A DNA stretch of 64,000 nt. Origin: Chryseobacterium sp. BGARF1 (lineage in GTDB: Bacteria > Bacteroidota > Bacteroidia > Flavobacteriales > Weeksellaceae). The notes under the pieces were generated by a model. That model did no database searches, was not told the DNA's origin, and was given only the letters and a program-made list of their open reading frames with translations. A program made the position numbers and the translations under genes. The stretch spans positions 1 through 64,000 of the forward strand of contig NZ_LELA01000089.1 of the NCBI RefSeq assembly GCF_001677955.1, given 5' to 3'. Shown one piece after another: positions 42,215 to 51,796 of the stretch (the stretch's first letter is position 1; each line of letters opens with the position of its first letter).

Positions 42215-45200
42215 ACTGAAATTACACTTTTGTACCGTTTATTTGATGTAATTTCTTCATCCAAACCTTTCAGAATTCCAGTCATTCCACACGTTAAACT
42301 ATTAGTCTCAACAAAAATTATTTGGGCTTTTTCAGGCCTATTTATATTAAAAACTTGAAGAGGAATCACAATAATTGAAGCTCAAATTTTAGGTTTCAAA
42401 CACAAGAAAACAACTATTATTTTGGCAATTTACAACCCTAAAAATACATTTTTATTCTTTCAATATGGCCTAATTTGCTAGTCAAAAACTTTCAAAATTC
42501 TCAACATTTTACCGGCTAAATTATTAGTTTCAACAGAAATTATTTGAGCTTTTTAGGACTATTTATCTTGAAAATTTGAAGAGAAATCATAATAATTTAA
42601 GTTCAAATTTTAGTTTTCAAACACAAAAATACAACTGTGATTTTGGCAATTTTCAACCTTGAAAACTCATGTTCACTTCTTCAATTTAATGCAATTTACT
42701 CATCAAAAACTTTGAAAATTATCGTAATTCTTTCTGCCTAATTCATAATTTGAATAGAGGGAATTTCACCTTTTTAAGAGTTGTTTATCTTGGGAAATTG
42801 AAAGAATTCGGCAATAATTTAAGCTCTATTTTTATATTTTCATACAAAAAATCGACTGTTATTTTAGCAATTCTCAGGCCTGAAATTACATTTTCACGCC
42901 TTCGATTTGACGTATTTTGCTCATCTGAAACTTTCAAAATTTTCGAAATCCCCCCTGCTAAATCCATAATTTGAATAGAAATAATTGAACTTTTTTAGAA
43001 CTATTCATCTTGAAATTTCGAGAAAAAATCACAATAATTTAAGCTCAAATTTTGGTTTTTAATCATAAAAAAACGACTATTATTTTAGTGATTTTCAACC
43101 CAGAAATGCATTTTTATTCTGTCTATTTAAAGTAATTTAGTCATCTAAAACTTTCAAAATCTTCTTGACTTTCTTTTATAAATCTAGAATTCAATAGAAA
43201 AAAAATTAAGCTTTTTTAGGGTTATTTATTTTAAAAACGTGAAGAGAAATCACAAAACTTAAACCTAATTTTAGTTTTCAAACACAAAAAAACTACTGTT
43301 ATTTTAGCAATTCTCAACCATGAAACCACACTTTTGGCCCTTAGATTTGATGTAATTTACTCATCAAAAACTTTAAAAACTTCAGTAATTCTTCTTGCCA
43401 AATTCACAATTTGAATAGAAATAATTTGACCTTTCTAAGGTTTAATTACCTTAAAGTTTCGAGAAAAAAAGACATTAATTCAAACTCAAATTTTATTTTT
43501 TAACTATAAAAAACAACGGTTATTTTAGCAATTCTCAACCTTGAAAACACCTTTTTACTCCTTCGATTTAATGCAATTTATTCATCTAAAACTTTCAAAA
43601 ATCACGTAATTATTACCCCTAAATTCATAATTTGAATAGAGATAATTCGACCTTTCTAAAGTTTAATTACCTTAAAATTTCGAGAAAAAATAAGATTGAT
43701 TTAAGCTCAAATTCTAGTTTTCAAACACAAAAAATCAACAAATATTTTGGCAATTTTCAACCCAGAAAACACATTTTTGTTCCGTCGATTTGGTATAATT
43801 TATTCATCAGAAACTTTCAAAATTTCAGTAATTCTTTCTGCAAAATTCATAATTTGAATAGAGAAAAACTGAGTTTTTTAGGACTACTTAAATTAAAAAT
43901 TTCAAGATAAATCACAAAAAATTAAGTTCTATTTTGGGCTTTAAGTACAAAAAAGCAATTGTTATTTTTGGCAATTTTCGACCCTGAAATTTCACTTTTG
44001 TTCCGTTGATTTAATATAATTTACTAACCTAAAATTACAGTAATTCTTCCTGTTAAAATCATAATTTTAGTAAAGAAAACTTGAGCTTTTCAGGATTATT
44101 TATCTAAAAAAAACGAGGAAATATCATAATAAATTAAGCTTGTTTTTAAGTTTTTAAGAATAAAAAACCACTATTATTTTGCTAATTTTAAACCTTAAAA
44201 ATACATTTTTGCTCCTTCCATTTGATGTAATTTACTAATCTAAAAATTCACAATTTGAATAGAAATAACTTGACCTTTTTAAGGATTATTTATCGTAAAA
44301 ATACGAGGAAATATTATAATAATTTAAGTTCGTTTTTGGGTTTTCAAGTACAAAAAGCAACAGTTATTTGGGCAATTTCAAACCTTAAAAACACATTTTT
44401 ATTCCATCGATTTGATGTAATTCACTCATCAAAAACTTTGAAAATTTCAGTAATTCTTCCTACCAAATTCACAATTTGAACCGAGATAATTTGACCTTTT
44501 AAAGAATTTTTCATCTTAAAAATTTGTGAAACATCACATTGATTTAAGATAAAATTTTAGTTTTCAAACATAAAAAAGCAACTATTATTTGGGTAATTTT
44601 CAATCCTGAAAAAACATTTTTATTCCGTCGATTTGGTGTAATTTATTCATCAAAAACTTTGAAATTTTCAGTAATTATTCCTACCAAATTCATAATTTGA
44701 ATAGAGATAATTTGACCTTTCTAAGGTTTAATTATCTTAAAAAACGAGGAAATATCATCATAAATCAAGCTCGTTTTTTAGTTTTCAAGTACAAAAAACC
44801 ACTGTTATTTTGGCAATTCTAAGCCATGAAAATACATTTTTATTCCCTCGGTTTGGTGTAATTTGCTAATCAAAAATTTCCAACATTTCATCCGTTAAAT
44901 TATTAGTTTCAGAAGGGGAAATTTGAACTTTTAAAGGCTTAATTATCTTAAAATTTCGAGAAAAATCATAATAATTTAAGCTCGTTTTTTAGTTTTCAAG
45001 TACAAAAAAGAAACTTTTATTTTGGTAATTCACGGCATTTTGTTTCTTTAATTTGATGCAATTTGCTCATCTAAAATCTTCAAAACTTTCGGAATTCTTC
45101 CTGCTAAATTCACAATTTAAATAGAGATAATTTGACATTTTTAAGGCTTACTTACCTTCAAAACTTGAAGAGAAATCATAATTATTAAGTTCGTTTTTTA

Positions 45201-45466
45201 GTATCTCAAACACAAAAAAAACTTTTATTTTGCCAATTCTAAACCCTGAAAAAACATTTTTATTCCGTTCATTTGATACAATTTGCCCATCAAAAATTTT
45301 CAAAATCTGAGTAATTTTTCACATAAAATTCATAATTTCAATAGAGAAAATTTGAACTTTTTTAGGATTATTTATTTAAAAAAATGAGCATGAATTTCAC
45401 AATAATTCATGTTCATTTTTTAGGTTTCAAACAAAAAAAACAACTGCTATTTAGGTAATTTAAAAC
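42215..45466. repeat. Degenerate tandem array, about 15 units, period ~221 bp
   Basis: Aligning on the CTTTTTAGG-type anchor gives positions 42327, 42549, 42770, 42990, 43211, 43431, 43652, 43873, 44086, 44275, 44496, 44717, 44928, 45137 and 45358; the steps are 222, 221, 220, 221, 220, 221, 221, 213, 189, 221, 221, 211, 209 and 221. The units differ from each other at many bases, so this is an old array and not an assembly stutter. Recurrent blocks: TTTTCAAACACAAAAAA, TTATTTTGGCAATTTTCAA, TTTGATG-N9-CATCAAA and ATTCATAATTTGAAT. It is AT-rich, with frequent stops in all frames. Partial units flank both ends. Confidence 0.9.
42741..45342. promoter_or_regulatory. Recurrent ATTCATAATTTGAAT dyads in the array
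   Basis: Exact copies at 42741, 43623, 43845 and 44688; one-base variants at 42962, 43402, 44246 and 45328; two-base variants at 44467 and 45108. Spacings are 221 or a multiple, within 1-2 bp. ATTCA and TGAAT form the half-sites. A few units (near 42300, 42520 and 44900) have a different ATTAGTTTCAA block in the same place. Confidence 0.65.
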
Positions 45467-45597
45467 TACTAGAAAGGCTTTTACTTTCCTTTTTTGAACA
45501 AAAAAAAGAGTTTGTTTCACGACGAAATTAAATGGGTTGAGAATCTTTTATATTAAAACCATTCTCCGATACAAGGTCGAAAAAAATCATAAAAAAA

Positions 45598-45628
45598 GTC
45601 CGTTTTCACTAGTTATGAAACGGACTCT
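45598..45628 (-). terminator. Terminator after the T9SS cargo gene
   Basis: AGTCCGTTTTCA against TGAAACGGACT, with a single bulge, A-rich flank on the left and T-run on the right. It ends the gene whose stop is at 45661. Confidence 0.8.
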
Positions 45629-45660
45629 TTAGTTTTAATTATTTATTAGACCTATAAAAA

Positions 45661-46680
45661 TTACAGTTTTATAAGTTTTGTAATTTTTGGGCTTTCATTA
45701 TTTAAAATTTTAAGAACATAGTTTCCTTTTGGAAGATCTGATACATTATATTCTTCCGAGCCTTTTAAAACTTTTACAACTCTTCCTGTTGCATCCATCA
45801 CCTCAACAGAATCTATTTGAAGCTTTCCTGGATTATTAATTTTAAAAGTATTCTTTACGGGATTAGGATAAACCTGTATTCTATTGTCATATTGCACCAC
45901 CTCTTTTGTACCTAAAGTTGCAGAAGTGTAAGTGATAACAAATGGCATGTCTATAGGTACATCTGGTGCTGTAGTAGGGTTTCCTGTATCTACAGGTGAT
46001 GACCATACTCCTCCTACTGCATCTAGTTGCTTAGCATTAAAAGTAGGCAATCCCCTACTGTCTAGAATAGCAACAGTTGGAAGGAAACTTGCATTAGCAA
46101 GAACTACATTTTGCAACTGATATTTTATCCAATAAGTACCAGCGCCTAAAGTAACGGGCGTATTTGCTGTTACTTTCCATACTTTTCTACTTGTTGCAGG
46201 TGCTGTAGTAGTAACAGGAATAATACTACTTCCTATTCTGTATATATTTGAATCTACACTAGAACTAAATCTATTGGTAGTATCATCTCCAAATACACTA
46301 ACAGCTCCAGCAACAGATGGGTCTGAGCTATAGATATTTACCCTAACTGTATTGAATGGGGAAGTTGTTCCTGTATAATTTGTCTGATAAGCAAAAAAAT
46401 CAATACTGCTTATCTGCCACTGAGAACCTACAGGTATTGTAAAATCATCTGCAAGAAAAAAGCTTGCTGTTGCAGAGCTATATGTACCTCCTAATCCTAA
46501 ACTTGTATTAGATTCTGTAGTATTTCCAGCATTATTCTGAAGTTCAGACCACGTGTATCCGGTAGGTGCAGCACCACCGCTTTTAGATGTAGCTCCTGTG
46601 CTTAGTCCTCCATTACTAAGGGTTTGTGCGATTGAAAAATTTGCTAAAAGAATAGTAGCAAAAAGTAATTTTTTGTTCAT
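45661..46680 (-). CDS. T9SS type A sorting-domain surface protein
   Basis: 339 residues: signal peptide (MNKKLLFATILLANFSIAQ), a beta-rich central part with Thr/Ser-rich repeats (SSATASFFLADDFTIPVGSQWQISSIDFFAYQTN) that resembles a carbohydrate-binding or lectin-like fold but matches no family I recognise, and the C-terminal sorting domain (YDNRIQVYPNPVKNTF, MDATGRVVKVLKGSEEYNVSDLPKGNYVLKI). It would be exported by Sec and anchored to the cell surface or secreted by the type IX system. Central function unknown. Monocistronic. Confidence 0.88.
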   Translation of the reverse strand: MNKKLLFATILLANFSIAQTLSNGGLSTGATSKSGGAAPTGYTWSELQNNAGNTTESNTSLGLGGTYSSATASFFLADDFTIPVGSQWQISSIDFFAYQTNYTGTTSPFNTVRVNIYSSDPSVAGAVSVFGDDTTNRFSSSVDSNIYRIGSSIIPVTTTAPATSRKVWKVTANTPVTLGAGTYWIKYQLQNVVLANASFLPTVAILDSRGLPTFNAKQLDAVGGVWSSPVDTGNPTTAPDVPIDMPFVITYTSATLGTKEVVQYDNRIQVYPNPVKNTFKINNPGKLQIDSVEVMDATGRVVKVLKGSEEYNVSDLPKGNYVLKILNNESPKITKLIKL

Positions 46681-46824
46681 AATTATTAATTTTTATTGGT
46701 AACCTAAATATAGTTAAAACCTATTTAACTGGCAATAAGTACGTTACAAAAAAAACAATAGATTATTAATAAAATCAATAATGTTTTAACAAAAACAAAT
46801 CAAAAAAACTAACAACAACAAAAA

Positions 46825-46850
46825 AAACTTCGCATTCAACGAAGTTTTTT
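46825..46850 (-). terminator. Proline dehydrogenase terminator
   Basis: AAACTTCG and CGAAGTTT close a 7-nt loop with A- and T-run flanks, between the T9SS gene and the prodh gene. Confidence 0.85.
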
Positions 46851-46869
46851 TAATATAGGATGAAAAAAG

Positions 46870-48036
46870 TTATTTCTTTCTTCTATCAAGTTCTTTTTTA
46901 ATTAAACCCAATTCTCTTCCGGTTTGTCCAGCTACTGAAGTATTTTCTCTTGCTCTTCTTGTAAGATAAGGAACTACGTCTTTTACAGGTCCGTAAGGAA
47001 GATATTTTGCGGCATTATATCCTTTATCAGACAAATAAAATGTAATGTTATCACTCATTCCGTAAAGTTGCCCAAAATAGATGTGAGGATTATTATTTTC
47101 CAGTCCTTTAGCCTTCATTTTATCCATCACCAATTCAGATGAGATTTCGTTGTGAGTTCCGAAGAACGCAGAAACTTTATCTAAATGATTCATCACAAAA
47201 TCAATTCCTGAATTGTAATTTTTGTCGGATGCATCTTTGCTTGGCTGAATAGGGTCTGCATACCCTTTTTCTGCAGCTCTCGCTCTTTCTTTTTCCATAT
47301 ACGCGCCACGAACGATCTTATAACCAATAAAATAATTTTTTTCTCTTGCTCTCTGAAGATTCTGTTCCATATATTCAAGACGGCCGGTTCTGTACATTTG
47401 AATGGTGTTCCAGACAATCGGTTTTTCCTGATTATATTTTTCCATCATCTCTTCACAAAGCTGGTCTGCTGCGTCCTGCATCCAGGTTTCTTCAGCGTCA
47501 ACCATCACTTTTTTATCGTGCTCATGACAAAGTTTACATACCTCGTCAAATCTTTTTACCACTCTTTGCCATTCTTCTTTTTGGCTTGAAGTCAGTTCTG
47601 CATTTTTTCCAACAGCTTCATAGAGATCAATTCTCCCGAATGCGGTAGGTTTAAAAACAATAAAAGGAATTGCAGGATTTCCTACAGAAAATTTAATGAT
47701 GTCTTTAATTTCCTGACACACTGCATCAAAGGTTTCTTCATCTTCTTTCCCTTCAATCGAATAATCAAAAATACTTCCAACCCCTCTTTTGAAAAGCTGT
47801 TTTACCGCTTTCATACTCTCTTCACGAGTTTCTCCACCTACAAATTGCTCAAACAAAGTGTTCTTCACAATTCCGTTAACGAATGGGAAATTATTATGGA
47901 CGGTAAAATTCAGGACAGAAGTTCCAAGGCTTGTTAAAGCAGGCTGTTCAATCATTTTAAACATCCAATAGGCTTTTCTTAATTGTGCATCCGTTTTATC
48001 AGCAAATGCAACTTTGGTATCGTTGAAAATGGGCAT
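46870..48036 (-). CDS. Proline dehydrogenase
   Basis: 388-residue FAD enzyme that oxidises proline to pyrroline-5-carboxylate, at the inner face of the membrane. Family motifs: IVWNTIQMYRTGRLEYMEQNL near 210, FIGYKIVRGAYMEKERARAAEKGYADPIQPSKDASDKNYN around 237-275 and the late FGQLYGMSDNITFYL and RRARENTS segment with the FAD/substrate-binding Arg pair. It is the monofunctional type without a P5C-dehydrogenase domain (as in PutA). Monocistronic; a CAAATGTA at 48060-48067 could be the -7 box. Confidence 0.94.
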   Translation of the reverse strand: MPIFNDTKVAFADKTDAQLRKAYWMFKMIEQPALTSLGTSVLNFTVHNNFPFVNGIVKNTLFEQFVGGETREESMKAVKQLFKRGVGSIFDYSIEGKEDEETFDAVCQEIKDIIKFSVGNPAIPFIVFKPTAFGRIDLYEAVGKNAELTSSQKEEWQRVVKRFDEVCKLCHEHDKKVMVDAEETWMQDAADQLCEEMMEKYNQEKPIVWNTIQMYRTGRLEYMEQNLQRAREKNYFIGYKIVRGAYMEKERARAAEKGYADPIQPSKDASDKNYNSGIDFVMNHLDKVSAFFGTHNEISSELVMDKMKAKGLENNNPHIYFGQLYGMSDNITFYLSDKGYNAAKYLPYGPVKDVVPYLTRRARENTSVAGQTGRELGLIKKELDRRKK

Positions 48037-48099
48037 TCCTTTTTGTTAATTTAATTTTGCAAATGTAAGAATAACCTGAGCTTTTTTAAAGCTTTTTTT

Positions 48100-49029
48100 C
48101 TACAATTTACCTTCAATTCCATTCAGTAGCATTGCAAGAATACCAATGAAAACCCAGAAGCGTAAAATATTGAGCGTAAGAAACTTAGTTTTTCTTGAAG
48201 AATTTAAAAGCAAATAAACACAGATAACCATGACAAACAAACCACCGGTAAAATAATAAGACATAAAACCTGAAATTCCTGTTTTGAGAATAAGTTTCAT
48301 CGAAACTGCCATTGTTACAATCAACAATGAGATAAGAATGGTCTTGGTATTTTTACTTTTAAAATAATTTGGAATTGTGGTGTAACCAAAAGCTTTATCA
48401 ACACTTTTCGTTAGTGTATCTTTCACAATATCAATACATAAAAGAATCAAAAACAAAAAAATAGCCATTAAAAAAACCTTCTTTGAAAAAGTCTGATAAT
48501 AAACCATCATCCCGAAAAACGGATATAATGTTAAACTGACGAAAGTAAGGTTATTCAGAATTAGAATACGGCTCAGTTTATGGCTATAAAACCACATAAA
48601 GAACTGATAAACAACAAAGAAAATTAAAACCCTATACGAAATAAAACTTGCTACACCGAGCGAAATTACCGTTAAAGCCAAATATACATACAGAAAATAT
48701 TTCTGCTGAATAAAGCTCTGAATTCTTGTACGAAACGGTTTTACAATATAGTCTTTTTCGATATCGTAAAATTGATTGATGATTCCACCGGCAAGAATAC
48801 TTAAAACAGTACAGAAAATAATCCCGTGAACTTTAAAATCAAATACAAATTTTCTGAAAGATTCTTCCTGATTAAAAAGAAAAAAAGTAGAAACGTAAAG
48901 CGCAAAAGTAAGCAAAATAGCCACAAAAAAACGTGCACCTAAAAGAAAGCCCACGAATTGTGATAATCTGTAAAACAAAGATTTTTGGATATAATTTTTC
49001 TGTTGGAAACTTTCTTTTTCAGAACTCAT
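48100..49029 (-). CDS. UbiA-family prenyltransferase
   Basis: 309 residues from the ATG at 49029 (MSSEKES), preferred over a TTG 6 bp upstream. About nine membrane helices. The first Asp-rich motif is the NQFYDIEKDY segment near 107, and a second, DIVKDTL, near 205; both bind Mg2+ and the prenyl diphosphate. It transfers a prenyl group to an aromatic acceptor in the membrane, for instance in menaquinone, heme O or other lipid synthesis. It lies 10 bp after the mevalonate kinase gene, an arrangement that fits isoprenoid metabolism, though the acceptor is not clear. Confidence 0.9.
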   Translation of the reverse strand: MSSEKESFQQKNYIQKSLFYRLSQFVGFLLGARFFVAILLTFALYVSTFFLFNQEESFRKFVFDFKVHGIIFCTVLSILAGGIINQFYDIEKDYIVKPFRTRIQSFIQQKYFLYVYLALTVISLGVASFISYRVLIFFVVYQFFMWFYSHKLSRILILNNLTFVSLTLYPFFGMMVYYQTFSKKVFLMAIFLFLILLCIDIVKDTLTKSVDKAFGYTTIPNYFKSKNTKTILISLLIVTMAVSMKLILKTGISGFMSYYFTGGLFVMVICVYLLLNSSRKTKFLTLNILRFWVFIGILAMLLNGIEGKL

Positions 49030-49039
49030 CCCCAACTTT

Positions 49040-49966
49040 TTAGAATCTGTAAATCACTTCTTTCTGGAAACCGTCAAGCATTTTTTCTGCTTTTTCGTAA
49101 TCTTTAGTAAAGCCTAAAATATAGCCACCTCCGCCACTTCCACAAAGTTTTAGGTAATAAGCATTAGAATCTAATCCTTTTTTCCAAATGTTAAAAATAC
49201 TCTCAGGAATCATCGGACGGAAATGTTCGTAAGCCCAGTAAGAAAGCTTTTTAAGGTTTCTAAAAAATGGGTTCATATCTTCTTTAAGAAAAGCTTCGAT
49301 ACAAGCATTATTGTAACGAATAAACTCTTCTTTTAATGTTTTACGAAAACCTTCAGTCTTCATTTTTTCAAAGAAAATTTGAATCATAGGACCTGTTTCG
49401 CCCGTAATTCCTGAATCAATCAAAAAAATAGCTCCTTTTCCTTCTTCACCTTTCGGGATTGCTACTTTATCTAAATTTTCTTTATTTTGGATAAGAATTG
49501 GAAGATTCATATAACAAATCAAAGGATCCATTCCTGAACTTTTACCATGGAAATAGCTTTCCATTTCACCAAAAATAGCTTTTATGTTTTTTAAATCGTC
49601 CTTAGAAATTGTTTCTGGATTATGTTTTGTGAAGCAATATTTTTCGAAAATAGCGGCAACTAAAGCTCCTGAACTTCCTACGCCATATCCTTGAGGGATA
49701 TTTGAATCGAAGAAAAGTCCTTTTGAAATATCTTCTTTAAAACGGTTTACGTCTAATCTAAATTGCTCAGGAAGGTTTAAATTTTCAAGATAATCAGCAT
49801 ATTTTTGCAAATGCTGATTCGATTTTTTTTCAAATTCTGAATCCGAATCTGAAAACTTTAACGTGCCTTTATAAAAACTGTAAGGAACTACAAGACCTTG
49901 TGAGTCTTCTATCATTCCATACTCTCCGAAGAGAATTATTTTGGCGTAAAATAAAGGGTTCGTCAT
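49040..49966 (-). CDS. Mevalonate kinase (GHMP kinase)
   Basis: 308-residue GHMP-superfamily kinase, cytoplasmic. The N-terminal YAKIILFGEYGMIEDSQGLVVPYSFY is the family start; the ATP-binding motif GYGVGSSGALVAAI is near 94; the C-terminal LCGSGGGGYILGFTKD near 280 is motif 3. It phosphorylates mevalonate or a related intermediate toward isopentenyl diphosphate; Bacteroidota often use this pathway. Close spacing to the UbiA gene points to one operon. A CAAAGTTA at 49988-49995 with a TTG-type element 22 bp upstream could be the promoter. The diphosphomevalonate decarboxylase gene is not in the window. Confidence 0.87.
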   Translation of the reverse strand: MTNPLFYAKIILFGEYGMIEDSQGLVVPYSFYKGTLKFSDSDSEFEKKSNQHLQKYADYLENLNLPEQFRLDVNRFKEDISKGLFFDSNIPQGYGVGSSGALVAAIFEKYCFTKHNPETISKDDLKNIKAIFGEMESYFHGKSSGMDPLICYMNLPILIQNKENLDKVAIPKGEEGKGAIFLIDSGITGETGPMIQIFFEKMKTEGFRKTLKEEFIRYNNACIEAFLKEDMNPFFRNLKKLSYWAYEHFRPMIPESIFNIWKKGLDSNAYYLKLCGSGGGGYILGFTKDYEKAEKMLDGFQKEVIYRF

Positions 49967-50047
49967 TGTGTGTTAAAAATCTTTATGCAAAGTTACTATT
50001 ATTCTGCTGAATATTAACAAATTTTAAGCCATTGTGTAACTTATATC

Positions 50048-51526
50048 TTAGTTTTTAAGAATCTGATAAGAATTGCTCCCGCTGCAAAAAATGCAGACAT
50101 CGAAATAAATGCATATTGCATATTGCATATTGTGAAACTTTTGAATAAACACACTGAAGATAAGCATTCCGGTAATAATTGCAATTTTTTCAAGTACATC
50201 ATAGAAACTGAAATACGTTGTATTTTCCATAGAATTTTCAGGTAAAAGTTTTGAATAAGTAGACCTAGACATTGCCTGAAGACCTCCCATTACCAAACCA
50301 ATTAAACCAGCCAAACCATAAAACTGAAGCTGAACATTTGGATTTTCTTTGTTTAAAGAATACGCAGATAAACAACAAGCAATCCAGATAATCACAGCAA
50401 TGGTGATTACATTTTTATTTCCAATTTTTTTAGATAATCTTGAAAATAAAAACGCTCCAAAAATTGCAATAATCTGAATAACTAAAATCGTAATAATCAA
50501 TTTATATTTATCGGCTTCTTTAGGAAAAATTACTGTACTTCCGAAAGGAACTGCCATTAAAAAGATGGTCTGCATCCCTACACTGTAAAAGAAGAAACTT
50601 GACAGGAAAAATTTCAAAGCTTTGTCTGAAAAAAGCTTGTTCCCTACACTGTATAGTTCTCTGAAACTCTCTTTCGCAATATCTTTATAAAAACTGATAT
50701 TATCTTTTAAAACTTCAAAAAAACCTCCTTGTTCCTGGTGTTTTTTAAAGATATTTTTATAGTTTAAGAGCACTAAATCTTTAGGAAGTTTCTCTTTCAC
50801 ATCTCCAAACTGCGGTAAATGTTTGAATGTATATTGTGAAAAACCAAACCACCAAGCTCCCGTTAATAAAAAGCTGATTCTGATATAAATTTTAGCCTGA
50901 TCCGGTCCTTTTGCAACCACCTGAATTAAAACCAAACAGATAATCAATAAAACTACAGAACCAATATATCCATAAATATATCCTTTAGCAGACAATGCAT
51001 CTTGTTTATCAGGAGTAGCAATATCTGGTAAAAACGAGTTATAAAACACTAAACTTCCCCAAAACCCGACACTCGCAGTAATACTAAAAAGCAATCCTAA
51101 AAAGATGTTTTCCATACCTGTAAACATCGCTAATCCCATACAAGATGTAGCTCCTAGGTAACAGAAAAACTGAAGAAATGATTTTTTATTACCAATCGTA
51201 TCTGCCAAAGAAGATAAGAATGGAGACAATAACACCACTAAAAAGAATGAAATCGCATACGAAAAACTTAATACCGCTTCCGGCTCATAAGCATCCCCGA
51301 AGATCTTAATCATGTTTCGCACAGGAATTTCCTGAACTTCTCCTGCCTCCGGAACAAACTCCTTTTTATTGTAAGCAGTCGTAAGAATTGTATAGTAAAT
51401 CGGGAATATCGCAGAAGTAATCACCAAAGAATACACAGAGTTTGCCCAGTCGTAGACTGCCCAAGCTTTCATGATTTTTGGATTATTTTTTATATTTTGA
51501 GTAGGTTGAATTTCAGTTTCAGACAT
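50048..51526 (-). CDS. MFS transporter (UMF1/Atg22-like) with frameshifted C-terminus
   Basis: 492 residues from the ATG at 51526 (MSETEIQPTQ); the longer ORF from 51571 reads through promoter sequence. Twelve-helix MFS architecture: KAWAVYDWANSVYSLVITSAIFPIYYTILT opens the UMF1-type fold and AMSRSTYSKLLPENSMENTTYFSFYDVLEKIAIITG is the typical late loop. Three copies of GCATATT at 50111-50131 shift the frame at the last helix. With two copies the frame would read MQYAFISMSAFFAAGAILIR to a stop at 50041, which looks like a normal helix 12; the present frame ends ICIYFDVCIFCSGSNSY. So the window holds an indel mutant or an off-state. Substrate unknown. Confidence 0.88.
   Translation of the reverse strand: MSETEIQPTQNIKNNPKIMKAWAVYDWANSVYSLVITSAIFPIYYTILTTAYNKKEFVPEAGEVQEIPVRNMIKIFGDAYEPEAVLSFSYAISFFLVVLLSPFLSSLADTIGNKKSFLQFFCYLGATSCMGLAMFTGMENIFLGLLFSITASVGFWGSLVFYNSFLPDIATPDKQDALSAKGYIYGYIGSVVLLIICLVLIQVVAKGPDQAKIYIRISFLLTGAWWFGFSQYTFKHLPQFGDVKEKLPKDLVLLNYKNIFKKHQEQGGFFEVLKDNISFYKDIAKESFRELYSVGNKLFSDKALKFFLSSFFFYSVGMQTIFLMAVPFGSTVIFPKEADKYKLIITILVIQIIAIFGAFLFSRLSKKIGNKNVITIAVIIWIACCLSAYSLNKENPNVQLQFYGLAGLIGLVMGGLQAMSRSTYSKLLPENSMENTTYFSFYDVLEKIAIITGMLIFSVFIQKFHNMQYAICIYFDVCIFCSGSNSYQILKN
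50111..50131. repeat. Coding heptanucleotide repeat GCATATT x3
   Basis: Three perfect copies (50111-50117, 50118-50124, 50125-50131) inside the end of the MFS gene. Each 7-bp step changes the reading frame. Confidence 0.95.
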
Positions 51527-51745
51527 TTTCAAATGAGTTAGTTGCACAAAAATAGAAAAACCGCTGAACATTCGGCAGTTTTTATTTTTTTTAGTCTAAA
51601 TTTTATTGATTTGTTAAAATTAGACGTAGTTGAAAAATATATAAACATTGATAAAGGTGTCGCTTCTACGTTGCTTTCAATGTTTTCTCTTAATTTTAGT
51701 TACAAAGGTTTGGCTCCTGCGGCGCAAGTTTTATTAAACATAAAA

Positions 51746-51773
51746 AAACCAAAAACACGAATGCTTTTGGTTT
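51746..51773 (-). terminator. Thiolase terminator
   Basis: AAACCAAAA and TTTTGGTTT form a 9-bp stem around a 10-nt loop, downstream of the thiolase stop at 51797. Confidence 0.8.
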
Positions 51774-51796
51774 CAATATAACAATAAAACTAAATT

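Noticed and set aside
42750-44479. Three reading frames of 74-92 codons in the array (42750, 43632, 44255) that start with TTG and give similar peptides (MNRxNxTFL...).
   Set aside because: They lie at the same place of different repeat units, so similarity follows from the repeat. Most other units have stops in this frame, 221 is not a multiple of 3, and no ribosome-binding context is seen. Probably noncoding, though a dN/dS test across units would settle it.
42215-45466. CRISPR array.
   Set aside because: The repeats are long (about 221 bp), degenerate and without unique spacers between exact copies; no cas gene is present.
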